Source: a virus. Taken from it: a DNA stretch of 64,000 bases. Both the position numbers and the translations under genes were made by a program. The first letter of the stretch is position 1. The number at the start of each line of letters is the position of its first letter. The stretch covers positions 50,928 to 114,927 of the IMG/VR virus record IMGVR_UViG_3300008259_000003, one strand, 5' to 3'. The notes below the pieces were generated by a model, which was given only the letters and a program-made list of their open reading frames with translations, ran no database searches and had not been told where the DNA came from. Below, piece by piece: positions 40,105-48,879 of the stretch.

Positions 40105-41213
40105 TAATTTTTTTTTTCTTCCTCAATGGGAAGTTGTTCATCTTGTATTGGTTCCTCAACAATCGGTTCAGGTGTTTCAATTATTTCCTCAACAATCGGT
40201 TCAGGTGTAACAATTGGTTCTTCAATTACTATCGGTTGTTCTTCAACTATTACAGGTTGTTCTTCAACAATTGGTTCTTCAATTACTATCGGTTGTTCTT
40301 CAACTATTACAGGTTGTTCTTCAACAATTGGTTCAGGAGTAATAGTTGTTTCTTCAATTACTATCGGTTGTTCTTCAACAATTGGTTCAGGTGCAATAGT
40401 TGGTTCAGGTGTGACAATTGGTTCTTCAACTATTACAGGTTGTTCTTCAACAATTGGTTCAGGAGTAATAGTTGTTTCTTTAACAACCACCGGTTCTTCT
40501 TTAATTAAATGGTCCTCAATTAAAAAAACATCTGATGAGTCATTATCCTCTTCTTCCTCAGGAGTTTCAACATCTTTTGGTTGGGGGGTTTTGTTAAGTA
40601 ATTTTTCTAAAATATCTAAATCTTCTTGAGAGATTCTAACTCGAGAGACTTCACCAACAATGTCTTTAGCATCTACCACCGGTGTTTCTTCACCAACGGG
40701 TTCAGGAGCGTCTTTTACCACTGGTTGTTCAACCTCTACAGTATTTTTCTCACTCTGAGTAAACTTAACTAACATATGTAGAAAAGAAAGTGAAATGATT
40801 GGTAACATACCTCCAGCGAAAAACGCTAAAAATCTTTTGTGACCAATCATGTCTGTAGGGTCAACACCAATATATTCTAAAAGTGGTGAAACTAACTCAA
40901 CCCAAGAAATAAATGCTTGACTCGTAATATCAATATATGAATAGGCGAAATAAATATTACCAATAAATTGAATGAGGGTTACAATACCAAATGGGAAATA
41001 TACTTTTCTACCCATATCAGCTGATATTGCAGCCAACGCAGATAATGCGGCAATTTCGATACCTATTGATAAATAGATAGCCCAACTAATTGGGTTTGAA
41101 ATTCCGTACCATTTAGTTACGTGTGATATTGAAACCAACGCAACAGTTATAATTGGTATTAAAAACGCAGATACTATTAATGTTTTATAATTTTTATTAA
41201 TCCAATTTTTCAT
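40104..41213 (-). CDS. Membrane protein with four helices and a Glu/Pro-rich repeat tail
   Basis: The N-terminal 155 residues of this 369-residue protein hold four hydrophobic segments (about 10-30, 38-65, 71-95, 128-150), the second Ala-rich (IGIEIAALSALAAISA). After a linker with a charged helix comes a tail of about 150 residues with repeated units of the form TPEPIVEEQPVIVEE. The tail is strongly acidic and likely cytoplasmic. Role unknown; it may anchor or scaffold a complex at the membrane. See the frame note at 39955-40104. Confidence 0.75.
   Translation of the reverse strand: MKNWINKNYKTLIVSAFLIPIITVALVSISHVTKWYGISNPISWAIYLSIGIEIAALSALAAISADMGRKVYFPFGIVTLIQFIGNIYFAYSYIDITSQAFISWVELVSPLLEYIGVDPTDMIGHKRFLAFFAGGMLPIISLSFLHMLVKFTQSEKNTVEVEQPVVKDAPEPVGEETPVVDAKDIVGEVSRVRISQEDLDILEKLLNKTPQPKDVETPEEEEDNDSSDVFLIEDHLIKEEPVVVKETTITPEPIVEEQPVIVEEPIVTPEPTIAPEPIVEEQPIVIEETTITPEPIVEEQPVIVEEQPIVIEEPIVEEQPVIVEEQPIVIEEPIVTPEPIVEEIIETPEPIVEEPIQDEQLPIEEEKKN
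40130..40500 (-). repeat. Glu/Pro/Val repeat region, including two exact 57-bp tandem copies
   Basis: The coding strand carries repeated units of EEPI/EEQPIV/EEQPVIV type. Inside it a 57-bp block (19 codons) is present twice in exact tandem at 40211-40267 and 40268-40324. The unit length keeps the frame. Confidence 0.9.
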
Positions 41214-41497
41214 TTAACACTATTTTCCAACTTGCTTATTTCATTATCAATTTCAGTTTGACGGTTTACATCTAAAATTTTTCTATCAGTTGCTTGAATC
41301 ATTCTTTTTTCTGATTTCAATCCTTCAATTCTTAACCTAACATCCAATTCTTCTTTGGTGTAGGTAGAATCTTTAATTGACTCAATTTCCTTTCTCATTT
41401 TAGAGAGTTCTCTTCCGTCGCCACAACTTTTAAAAAATCCTAAAAGTGCAACAACCAAAACGATTATTGTGAAATTTTTTTGAATAAAATTTTTCAT
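41210..41497 (-). CDS. Small membrane-anchored coiled-coil protein
   Basis: One membrane segment (residues about 8-23, FTIIVLVVALLGFFKSC) leads into a charged helix (residues 30-95), with a Cys25 just after the segment that could be a lipid site only if a signal were cut there. It overlaps the next gene start by 4 nt. No function is assigned. Confidence 0.65.
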   Translation of the reverse strand: MKNFIQKNFTIIVLVVALLGFFKSCGDGRELSKMRKEIESIKDSTYTKEELDVRLRIEGLKSEKRMIQATDRKILDVNRQTEIDNEISKLENSVK

Positions 41498-41506
41498 GTT
41501 TTTTAT

Positions 41507-42319
41507 TTATAAATAGTTTAATAATCCATAACTGTCGTTACGAAGTTTCTTTAGTGCTTTATCACGTAGTTGTCTAATACGTTCTTTAGTGCATCCGAAT
41601 TCATCACCCAAGTCTTCTAAATTCATTTCAATACCGTTCAACCCATAAGACTTTTCAATAATGACCTTTTCTCTATCGTCAAGGATTGAAAGCATTTGAG
41701 AAACTCTTTTTTTAATTTCTTCAGACGTATTTAAAATGTCTTCAGGGTTATCAGCGTTGACATTAATGATGGTATCGATTAATTGGTCTCCCTCTTCATT
41801 TATTTCATCATTCAAGTTTACACAATGAGGTAGTACTATTTCTGCCCCATTATCTTCATAATTGATAAAGAAAGGGTCATCAACATTTAACTGTTCATTT
41901 TTCTTTCTTTTTTGATTTTCCTGAATAATGTTTGACGGCAGTCTTATCATCCTTGAATTCTCGTTTAGAGAAGCCATAATAGATTGTTTAATCCACCAAA
42001 CAGCATATGAAATAAATTTGTAACCACTGTTAGGGTCAAATCTTTCGGCGGCTCGTATGAGACCGATATTACCTTCGGATATTAAATCAATTAAATCCAT
42101 ACCATTGTTTTGATATGATTTAGCGACGGTGATTACAAAACGTAGATTACCCACTACGAGTTCGTTTAACAAATCGACTCTTTCCTTCTTAGGTAGGTCT
42201 TTATTTTTTAAGAGTTCGAAGACTTCATCCTGTCTTTGGTGAGTAATTACCTTAATCTTTCGGATGTCTTTGATGTAGTTCTGAATTTCTTCAGTGTTGA
42301 TTAGTAATGTTTTGGCCAT
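41507..42319 (-). CDS. Sigma-70 family RNA polymerase sigma factor
   Basis: This 270-residue factor has region 2 (about 54-115): NELVVGNLRFVITVAKSYQ, then DLIDLISEGNIGLIRAAERFD and FISYAVWWIKQSI, which bind the -10 element and core enzyme. Region 3 is around 120-180 and region 4 (206-261) ends in LEDLGDEFGCTKERIRQLRD, a helix-turn-helix that reads the -35 element. A long region 1 is absent. It is close to the short primary sigma factors of Bacteroidota. It should redirect host polymerase to late phage genes, as T4 gp55 does, but it has a full region 4. Confidence 0.95.
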   Translation of the reverse strand: MAKTLLINTEEIQNYIKDIRKIKVITHQRQDEVFELLKNKDLPKKERVDLLNELVVGNLRFVITVAKSYQNNGMDLIDLISEGNIGLIRAAERFDPNSGYKFISYAVWWIKQSIMASLNENSRMIRLPSNIIQENQKRKKNEQLNVDDPFFINYEDNGAEIVLPHCVNLNDEINEEGDQLIDTIINVNADNPEDILNTSEEIKKRVSQMLSILDDREKVIIEKSYGLNGIEMNLEDLGDEFGCTKERIRQLRDKALKKLRNDSYGLLNYL

Positions 42320-42363
42320 GAATGTTCGGTTTGTGGTTCATGGGTAAAAATATGTAAAAAAAA

Positions 42364-42825
42364 TCAATTTTGGAAGCCATCCAAGAATTTTTTTTCGTCA
42401 GGAGTCAAACTGTCTATCCCCTCCTGTTCAATTTTCTCTAAAATATTATCAAGGTCCATTGTTTCGTTAGGGTTCTCGGTGTTTTCTTTTTTATTATATT
42501 CTAACCTTAATGAACTATATTCTTCACTTGGCTTAAACATAAAGTCCTTCATCTGTATAGGTAAATTGGCACTATATATACTTTCTCTTTCGAAGAGGAA
42601 GTAAAATTTCACATCCTCCATAGAAATAATATTGTGAAGTTCTTCAGAGAGCTCTTTTCTATTTGATTCGGATTCAAATATAACTATTATACTTTTAGAC
42701 GTATCTTCAATAACAAACCTAACCTTGGCAATTTTTGGACTAACTCCAAGAACTTCCAAACAAAAAAATTCAATGTCTTCGTGGTCTTCGAAATTCGCGA
42801 ATAAAAATAAAAGATATGTCTTCAT
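42364..42825 (-). CDS. Unknown phage protein with LDEIL-type C-terminal motif
   Basis: The last 35 of these 153 residues (DLDNILEKIEQEGIDSLTPDEKKFLDGF) match a small motif found at the C-terminus of rhomboid-like proteins in Bacteroidota (DUF6576 pattern as I recall). The first 100 residues are alpha/beta and may be a separate small domain. No catalytic motif. It supports a Bacteroidota link. Confidence 0.6.
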   Translation of the reverse strand: MKTYLLFLFANFEDHEDIEFFCLEVLGVSPKIAKVRFVIEDTSKSIIVIFESESNRKELSEELHNIISMEDVKFYFLFERESIYSANLPIQMKDFMFKPSEEYSSLRLEYNKKENTENPNETMDLDNILEKIEQEGIDSLTPDEKKFLDGFQN

Positions 42826-42834
42826 TCAAATAAA

Positions 42835-43263
42835 TTACTGTACGATTAAAAATACGGATAAAATTGCAATAAGTCCACCCCCAACGATGGTTTTGAACTT
42901 ATTTTTCACCTTTTCTTTCTTCAACTGTAATTCTAAATTTTTTGTGTGATTTTCTAAAATTTGATATTTTTCGTCTTGAGATTTAATTATTGTTAAATAA
43001 TTTTCCTCTTTCTTCTGCATGGTAACAATTACACTATCTTTCAGTGAAACCTTTTCCTCTAATTTTGTGATTTGTTCATTTGATAATTTCAATTCAGCAA
43101 TCGCAGAATCACCTCTTAATAAGTCTTTAGCAATTGACTTAAATGTAGAAACCGGTAAACATTTTACTGGTTCGGGGGTTCGATTTTTATTATTTGTATC
43201 TGTCTGAGAAAAAGCTATCAAGCTCTGGCTCAGTAAAATTAGAAACACGATTAATTTTTTCAT
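42835..43263 (-). CDS. Exported coiled-coil protein, spanin-like candidate (outer subunit)
   Basis: The 142 residues begin with a signal peptide (MKKLIVFLILLSQSLIAFSQ) with a likely cleavage after AFSQ. They continue with CLPVSTFKSIAKDLLRGD, a coiled coil (residues about 58-120) and end in a hydrophobic segment (TIVGGGLIAILSVFLIV). It overlaps the next upstream gene by 74 nt out of frame, which is the classic arrangement of a two-gene spanin. A lipobox Cys is lacking, unlike o-spanins, so the call stays tentative. Confidence 0.55.
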   Translation of the reverse strand: MKKLIVFLILLSQSLIAFSQTDTNNKNRTPEPVKCLPVSTFKSIAKDLLRGDSAIAELKLSNEQITKLEEKVSLKDSVIVTMQKKEENYLTIIKSQDEKYQILENHTKNLELQLKKEKVKNKFKTIVGGGLIAILSVFLIVQ

Positions 43264-43582
43264 GATATACTTCCTTTACTATTGTTTTTTGATTTTTAAT
43301 TTTATCGATACTATTATCAACTTCTCCAATTTCTTTATTGATGTTGTCGATTTTATCGTCTAACATTTCTTGTTCTTTATACATGTTATTAATTACAACA
43401 TTCAAAGAATCAATCTTCGCCTTATCTTCAGGTGACATACCCACTCGAGGTGTTAAAATGAAAATCATCCAATACAGAACGAACAACCCGAACACAACCA
43501 TTAAAACGGTTTTATAGTTCTTTGCAAGAAAACCTGCAATTTTATTTGTATTTTCTTTTGCGTTTAAAAGTCTTTCGTCCAT
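43190..43582 (-). CDS. Inner-membrane coiled-coil protein, spanin-like candidate (inner subunit)
   Basis: One membrane segment (residues about 24-45, TVLMVVFGLFVLYWMIFIL) is followed by a coiled coil (residues about 55-110) that would extend into the periplasm. That is the layout of an i-spanin (Rz). The gene overlaps the exported coiled-coil gene by 74 nt. The pair would join the inner and outer membranes during lysis. The pattern is positional; no sequence match to known spanins is claimed. Confidence 0.55.
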   Translation of the reverse strand: MDERLLNAKENTNKIAGFLAKNYKTVLMVVFGLFVLYWMIFILTPRVGMSPEDKAKIDSLNVVINNMYKEQEMLDDKIDNINKEIGEVDNSIDKIKNQKTIVKEVYHEKINRVSNFTEPELDSFFSDRYK

Positions 43583-43604
43583 ATGATATAAATATTAATA
43601 ATAA

Positions 43605-44279
43605 TTATTTTTTCTTTCTAATTATCTCATCGATAATGCCATAACTCAACGCATCTTCTGATGATAACCACAAATCTCTCGACGCATCCTCCATGACAAC
43701 TTCGGATGGTTTGTTACAATATTCACCCAATAGGTCAAATAGAATTTTATTTAATTTTTCCCATTCTTTCATATTAATCTTAGCATCCTGAATATTACCT
43801 TCAAAACCTCCTGAAGACTGATGTAACATTGTTCTACTGAATCTTAGTGAACATCTCTTACCTTTTGTACCCGCACCAAGTAAAACCGAACCCATAGATG
43901 CTGCCATTCCAGTGTTGATTGTACGAATATCCGAGTTGATATAATCCATTACATCCACCATTGATAATCCACTTTTTACAGAACCACCAGGACTATCAAT
44001 GTGCATTGTGATATCAGTATTATCGATACTGTCTAAAAACATAAGTTGAGCTTGAACCACTGTCGACATGTTATCGTTTACAACACCCGCAACCCATATG
44101 ATTCTTTCCATCATCAATCGTGAGAATACATCCATCACGGTTACGTTCATTTGTCTCTCTTCCAATATGTATGGAGTTAAACTGTCTTCAACTTGTTTGT
44201 TGTAGTGATGTAAATTTAAACCGCTAATCCCTTTGTCCTTAGCGAATAGTCCGAAGTCTTTATATAGTTTACTGTTCAT
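43605..44279 (-). CDS. clpP: ClpP-like serine protease
   Basis: This 224-residue protein carries the ClpP triad: Ser128 in GMAASMGSVLL, His153 in RTMLHQSSGG and Asp202 in DASRDLWLS. MHIDSPGGSVKSG is the substrate-binding loop. It has an N-terminal extension of about 35 residues compared with E. coli ClpP. In phages, ClpP-like proteases often act as head maturation proteases or as host Clp subunits; no ClpX or ClpA is in the window. It could be the prohead protease for the (I/L)xE proteins, although that cleavage style is known for T4 gp21. Confidence 0.95.
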   Translation of the reverse strand: MNSKLYKDFGLFAKDKGISGLNLHHYNKQVEDSLTPYILEERQMNVTVMDVFSRLMMERIIWVAGVVNDNMSTVVQAQLMFLDSIDNTDITMHIDSPGGSVKSGLSMVDVMDYINSDIRTINTGMAASMGSVLLGAGTKGKRCSLRFSRTMLHQSSGGFEGNIQDAKINMKEWEKLNKILFDLLGEYCNKPSEVVMEDASRDLWLSSEDALSYGIIDEIIRKKK

Positions 44280-44318
44280 GTGAATTATTTTTTTTAAATC
44301 TAAGAAAAAAAAGTGATA

Positions 44319-46685
44319 TTAAGAAATTTTTGGTGTGATAAAATCAATTGAACTAATGTTGTTATCTTTTTTGACCATAACCAAATTGTCCGACCAGTTT
44401 CTAATTAATGGGTTATGGGAAATAACAAATATGTGTTCAAAATAATCTTTAATTTTTTTGAAGAACTCTCCCACCATTTCCAAATTCTCATCCGCAATTT
44501 TACCAAATACTTCATCCATTACAACAATATTTGGTTTGGGTAATGACGATATCTTGGTTAATACGCTTCGAAGGGCAAGTGATGAAATAGTTCTTTCATA
44601 ACCCGAACCACTAACGAGTGGTTTTACTACTCTAGTTTCAGTATCAATCATTATAAATTCAACCTCGTTTCTCTCGTTGATGTTCAATTCTAAAATAAAG
44701 TGACAACTATCAACTAAAAGTCTGTACAACTCTTGGTTAATTAGTGGGACCATATTTTTTAAAATAACCTTTGAGATTCCATTCTTACCGAAAACGGTTA
44801 GGTAAACCTTGAAGATAGATTGAGTTTCATTTTCAACTTTTATCTTTCTAATTAAATCCTTATTAGTTTCAATTTTTTCAGTTAAAGTTTGATTCTGATT
44901 TTTTAATCTTTCAATAGTAGTGCCATAACTTCTTAGATTTGCATTGAGGGTTTCAATTTGAGACTTTAAACCCACAATTTCAGCATCTATTCTTTGATTC
45001 TCTTCTAACTTTTGTTTGTTGCGGTCATAGTTATCAAGTTTTGTTTGTAACTTTTCAATTTCTATTTTTTTCTGCTCGACCTCCAACTCATACCTTGTCT
45101 TTTTAATTTTGTTTTTTTCGTACCCATCGTACTCTTTTTTCAAATCAATAAAGACCTTTTCCTTTTCAGTTAATTCATCATACTTCTTACGATTATCTGT
45201 TTGAATTTTCCTAATTGATTCGACCAATTCTTTTAATTTATTTATTTCATCAGTGTGGTCAACCTCAGCTAATGCTCTTTTACAGGTCGGACATATTTGT
45301 CCTTCCTCTAATTGTTTTATTAGTTCTTCGTTTCGTTTAATGGAGTCAGCATTTACTCTACCTTCCACAACTATTCCATTCATTTCATCTTTTAGTAACA
45401 AATGATTTTCCTCAAGATAAAACTGTGAAGGTTCTTTTACATTAACAGAATCGGCGTTAGTAATTGAAACTTGTTTTTGTTTTTCCAAATTACTAATATC
45501 AACCTTTATTTGACTTGTATTGGTACGAATTAAATCTTGGTCAATATCTGTGTTTCTTTTTGACAACAAATCATCTCTTTTATTTTCCGCATTTTTTAAG
45601 GTTGACTGAGTTTTTGTTGTTTCAATTTCTAATCTAGATATTTCTGATTTGTTTTCATCGATACCTTCTTGAAAAGAAGTAATCTCTGTTTCCAAATCAT
45701 TCATATTATGATTATTGGAAATCAATTTTTTACTCCATTCACTTTGAATTGTTTTACAGATTTCTTCTTTTTCTTTAAGAATTTCTAAACCTAAAAACTT
45801 TGTAAGTATTAAACCTCTTGCAGTAGGTTTTGATTCAATGAGTTCTTCTAAATTATTTCCAGTTGTTAATATTGTTGATAGAAAATCTTCCTCTGTGCCG
45901 ATTGCCTTTGTTATAAAATCTTCAGTTTCTCTACGTTGTTCACCTGTTAAATTTTCAATCGTACCATCTTGATTTTTTTTATAAAAATCCAATTTATTTG
46001 TGACGGTATAATCACCACTTTTTGTTTTCTTACGTGAGCTTATTCTCTCAATAATGTAGTCCTCATTGTCTATGGTTATGTATCCCTTAACTTTTACTTC
46101 GTCATTGTTACTGAACCTATTGAAAATTTCTGAATTGGTTTTAGTTTTTGTGGTTTTATTAAAAAATAAAAACATCATTAAATCAACTGTTGCAGTTGAC
46201 TTACCACCAAAATTTTTGGGTGTAGATTCTACAACTGTGATGCCGGGTAATATGGTAAAATCAATCTCATTGTTTCCCCCATAGGACAGGAAATTTGAAA
46301 ATTCAACCTTTTTGATATACCATTTAGTGTATTTGATTCTATCACCGTTTTTACGGATGAATTCTTCATTTACTTTATTGTCAAGATTATTAAGTCTTTC
46401 TAATGATATATTGATTTCATTCTCCTCAACGAAATCTTTCATCAAAGTTTTTTGGTACTGAAAATCAGAAATATTTTCTGTTATGTCTAATGACGCTAAT
46501 TTTGTTTGGTCATCATTGGATATAACTTTAGTTATAATTTGAACGTACTTTGTGTTGTATTTCTTTTGAAAATATGATTTAACTCTATTGAGTTTTTCAG
46601 AGGTGAAGTTCTCATGTGTATCCTGCCATGTAACTTTAATGTAGGGATTTTTAAGATTGGTTACTTCTTTCTTTGTAGTGTCCAT
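44319..46685 (-). CDS. Rad50/SbcC-like recombination ATPase (gp46 type)
   Basis: This 788-residue SMC-type protein has a P-loop near 155-164 (TPKNFGGKST), long coiled coils (about 310-460 and 480-640), a zinc-hook C465-PT-C468 and a Walker B NIVVMDE (719-725) with a signature region SGSGYERTISSLALRSVL near 690. It is the ATPase partner of the gp47-like nuclease at 48.1 kb and processes DNA ends for recombination-dependent replication. The first ~125 residues (e.g. NPYIKVTWQDTHENF) form an extra domain not found in Rad50. The P-loop lacks the usual first Gly (here T-P-K-N-F-G-G-K-S). Confidence 0.92.
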   Translation of the reverse strand: MDTTKKEVTNLKNPYIKVTWQDTHENFTSEKLNRVKSYFQKKYNTKYVQIITKVISNDDQTKLASLDITENISDFQYQKTLMKDFVEENEINISLERLNNLDNKVNEEFIRKNGDRIKYTKWYIKKVEFSNFLSYGGNNEIDFTILPGITVVESTPKNFGGKSTATVDLMMFLFFNKTTKTKTNSEIFNRFSNNDEVKVKGYITIDNEDYIIERISSRKKTKSGDYTVTNKLDFYKKNQDGTIENLTGEQRRETEDFITKAIGTEEDFLSTILTTGNNLEELIESKPTARGLILTKFLGLEILKEKEEICKTIQSEWSKKLISNNHNMNDLETEITSFQEGIDENKSEISRLEIETTKTQSTLKNAENKRDDLLSKRNTDIDQDLIRTNTSQIKVDISNLEKQKQVSITNADSVNVKEPSQFYLEENHLLLKDEMNGIVVEGRVNADSIKRNEELIKQLEEGQICPTCKRALAEVDHTDEINKLKELVESIRKIQTDNRKKYDELTEKEKVFIDLKKEYDGYEKNKIKKTRYELEVEQKKIEIEKLQTKLDNYDRNKQKLEENQRIDAEIVGLKSQIETLNANLRSYGTTIERLKNQNQTLTEKIETNKDLIRKIKVENETQSIFKVYLTVFGKNGISKVILKNMVPLINQELYRLLVDSCHFILELNINERNEVEFIMIDTETRVVKPLVSGSGYERTISSLALRSVLTKISSLPKPNIVVMDEVFGKIADENLEMVGEFFKKIKDYFEHIFVISHNPLIRNWSDNLVMVKKDNNISSIDFITPKIS

Positions 46686-47167
46686 TTGTTCTTCTTTAAG
46701 TTATAGGTTTGAACGTGTTCTTTTTTAAATGACATCCATTTTTCTATCTCTTCACTATTGTTTGGTTTGAATTCTGTGAAAAGTATTTTGTCTTTATTCT
46801 TAATTGTGGTTGGTTTTATTAATATAACTTGAGTAAAATCTCTGTTTGTTCTAATAAACCAATGCTTATTTTTGTTTGGGGTTATAGTATCACCTACTTT
46901 ATCGTACCAATACTTTACCTTCCGTATTGGAATATTAACAGTCCTAAAATCATAACCACTAATCAAGGAATATTCATTCTCCCAAAAATCACCAATCCAA
47001 CCCCCTCTTTCCAACTCCACACCAAATGAATTATCGTCAACACAAATTAAATCAATTGCTTTTGAATTAGGATGTGACTCGAACAAAATGTTAAAAACTT
47101 CTTTAATGAAAATTTTAGCAAAATTTCTTACTTCAGTGTCATCAAAACTTCTTTTTATGTAACCCAT
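46661..47167 (-). CDS. Unknown phage protein, possible PD-(D/E)XK fold
   Basis: In this 168-residue protein a block AIDLICVDDNSFGVELERGGWIGDFW is followed by IPIRKVKYWYD and HWFIRTNRDFTQVILIK. The Asp-Glu then Lys order recalls the PD-(D/E)XK fold but is not convincing. It starts 28 nt after the next upstream membrane gene and overlaps the SbcC-like start by 25 nt. Confidence 0.55.
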   Translation of the reverse strand: MGYIKRSFDDTEVRNFAKIFIKEVFNILFESHPNSKAIDLICVDDNSFGVELERGGWIGDFWENEYSLISGYDFRTVNIPIRKVKYWYDKVGDTITPNKNKHWFIRTNRDFTQVILIKPTTIKNKDKILFTEFKPNNSEEIEKWMSFKKEHVQTYNLKKNKWTLQRKK

Positions 47168-47195
47168 TTAAAATTTTTGAACATCCCGTCAGGGT

Positions 47196-47540
47196 TTATT
47201 TATTGAATCTACTTTCTTCAAAGAATTCAACTATTCCATTTATAGCCCATACACTTCCCGCGGTAAACATACCGTCAAAGAAAATAGATGGTAACCAATG
47301 AATACCAAAATGAGTTGTCATTCCCCCGAGACAGATTGAAAAGAAGAATCCAACCCATGTTGATGTACATAACATACAACTAATCAATCCTGAAATAAAA
47401 TTTCCAACTCCTTGTAAAGGAGCGTATTCATTTTTGGCCCAATTATGTATGGAATCTCTTACAGAGTCAAAAATAGAACCGTAAACGATTATAGTGCTCA
47501 TTCCATATGCTGCCATAATCCAAATAAAAATGTTTGTCAT
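47196..47540 (-). CDS. DUF1360-like membrane protein
   Basis: The 114-residue protein has four possible membrane segments and reads GLISCMLCTSTWVGFFFS, a C-x-x-C in a membrane helix like the DUF1360 family. Role unknown. It lies inside the recombination block, so it may work with membrane-bound replication or simply be carried along. Confidence 0.65.
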   Translation of the reverse strand: MTNIFIWIMAAYGMSTIIVYGSIFDSVRDSIHNWAKNEYAPLQGVGNFISGLISCMLCTSTWVGFFFSICLGGMTTHFGIHWLPSIFFDGMFTAGSVWAINGIVEFFEESRFNK

Positions 47541-47588
47541 GTTTGAATGTATTTTATAAAATATATGAAAAAAAAATCAATAAAAAAA

Positions 47589-48110
47589 TTATTCACCATA
47601 TAAAGATGAGAGGTTACTGTCCTTCATAAATTTACCCTTTCTGCCGAGACCCTCTAATGATTTTGTTAGACTTTCCAATTCAGACTTTAATTTCTCATTT
47701 TCAACTTTTAAAGTGTTTAATTCTTCGTCATTTTTTACCTCAATAATCTTTTCAATTGGGACTTCTTTTATAACCTCTCTTACTACAATCTGAGTATCCC
47801 CTTTTATCTCCACCGGTACCTCTTTAATAACTTCAACAGGTACCTCTTTAATAACTTCTCGAATAATTTCAATTGGTTTTTCAATTATCCTATCTACGGG
47901 AATCTCTTTAATAATTTCTTTGATTACTTCCTTCTCTACTATCTTTTCACCAGATGAAAATCCAAATGGTACTTCACCGTACTTTACAATATTGAAACCT
48001 TTTTTAAAAACTTGTTCCGCAAATTCTTGAGGATTCTCAATTTTGTTTAATTCACAATACTTTATGAATTCATTATCTAATATTAAGTAGTTTTTCTGAT
48101 TCATTGTCAA
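47589..48110 (-). CDS. Coiled-coil protein with EVIKEVPVE repeats
   Basis: The N-terminal ~50 of 173 residues are globular (EFIKYCELNKIENPQEF). Residues about 55-128 are a run of E-V-I-K-E-V-P-V-E type repeats, then a coiled coil (130-165) to a Ser-rich end. It overlaps the SbcD-like gene end by 38 nt in another frame. The repeats may form an extended rod with charged sides. No enzyme motif. Confidence 0.65.
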   Translation of the reverse strand: MTMNQKNYLILDNEFIKYCELNKIENPQEFAEQVFKKGFNIVKYGEVPFGFSSGEKIVEKEVIKEIIKEIPVDRIIEKPIEIIREVIKEVPVEVIKEVPVEIKGDTQIVVREVIKEVPIEKIIEVKNDEELNTLKVENEKLKSELESLTKSLEGLGRKGKFMKDSNLSSLYGE

Positions 48111-48879
48111 TATCTAATATGTCAGATATGGAGAAATGTAGAAAAGGTTGTTCATTCTCTATATCATAAGTATGGTATTCATCGTTTACCACGTCATAAA
48201 CACCGTATCCGTGATAATTAACTGTCTCACCAAAATTTTGTTGAATCAGAGAACCAATCATGATAGCTTTACCTCCGTTGGGTAAGTCAAACATTTGTCT
48301 TTTATGGATATCACCACAAAGTAATAAATCCAAACCAACAAAGTTTAATGGTGAGTAGGCATTTTCAAACTCGAACCCTAAATCAGTGGACAAACCTTGT
48401 ATTGGTCCATGAAATAAACCAACATAAAATTTATTATCCTCTTTTTCAAAATCGGGTTTTTGATTGTGTTGATATAAAGAGTAAACCACCCAATTAATGT
48501 TCTCATCCTCATATACCCCACTGTTTTTGAAATATTTGACATTTTCATTATTCAACATTTCAACAATTGGGGTAATACTATCCAATCTACTCACATTATT
48601 TTCTAAAAAATCATGGTTTCCTGGTATTATTATAACAGGTCCGATGTTTTCGTGTAACTGTGTTAGGAACCAAGATGTGAGCATCATTTGTTCGTTTGAG
48701 ATATTAATTTTTTGATGAGCAATGTCACCAGTAATGACCACTCTTATCTCATCGTAATTACAATCTTCCACTCTTCTCATCGCATCGTCAATTACCATCT
48801 TGAATTGTTTCTTATACATGTCATGTAATTGAAAGGTCCTGATGTGTAAATCAGATATGTGTATAATTTTTCTTATCAT
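48073..48879 (-). CDS. Mre11/SbcD-like nuclease (gp47 type)
   Basis: The five phosphoesterase motifs are seen in order in 268 residues: ISDLH (8-12), GDIAH (51-55), GNHDF (87-91), FHGP (near 155) and CGDIHKR (near 189). It is the nuclease partner of the SbcC-like ATPase at 44.3 kb and should trim double-strand ends. T4 gp47 is 339 residues, so this copy lacks part of the C-terminal capping domain. It overlaps the next gene upstream by 4 nt. Confidence 0.92.
   Translation of the reverse strand: MIRKIIHISDLHIRTFQLHDMYKKQFKMVIDDAMRRVEDCNYDEIRVVITGDIAHQKINISNEQMMLTSWFLTQLHENIGPVIIIPGNHDFLENNVSRLDSITPIVEMLNNENVKYFKNSGVYEDENINWVVYSLYQHNQKPDFEKEDNKFYVGLFHGPIQGLSTDLGFEFENAYSPLNFVGLDLLLCGDIHKRQMFDLPNGGKAIMIGSLIQQNFGETVNYHGYGVYDVVNDEYHTYDIENEQPFLHFSISDILDIDNESEKLLNIR

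Noticed and set aside
40022-40629. Plus-strand Cys/Ser- or Asn/Phe-rich frames at 40 kb
   Set aside because: They are antisense to the Glu/Pro repeat tail of the membrane protein and mirror its codons.
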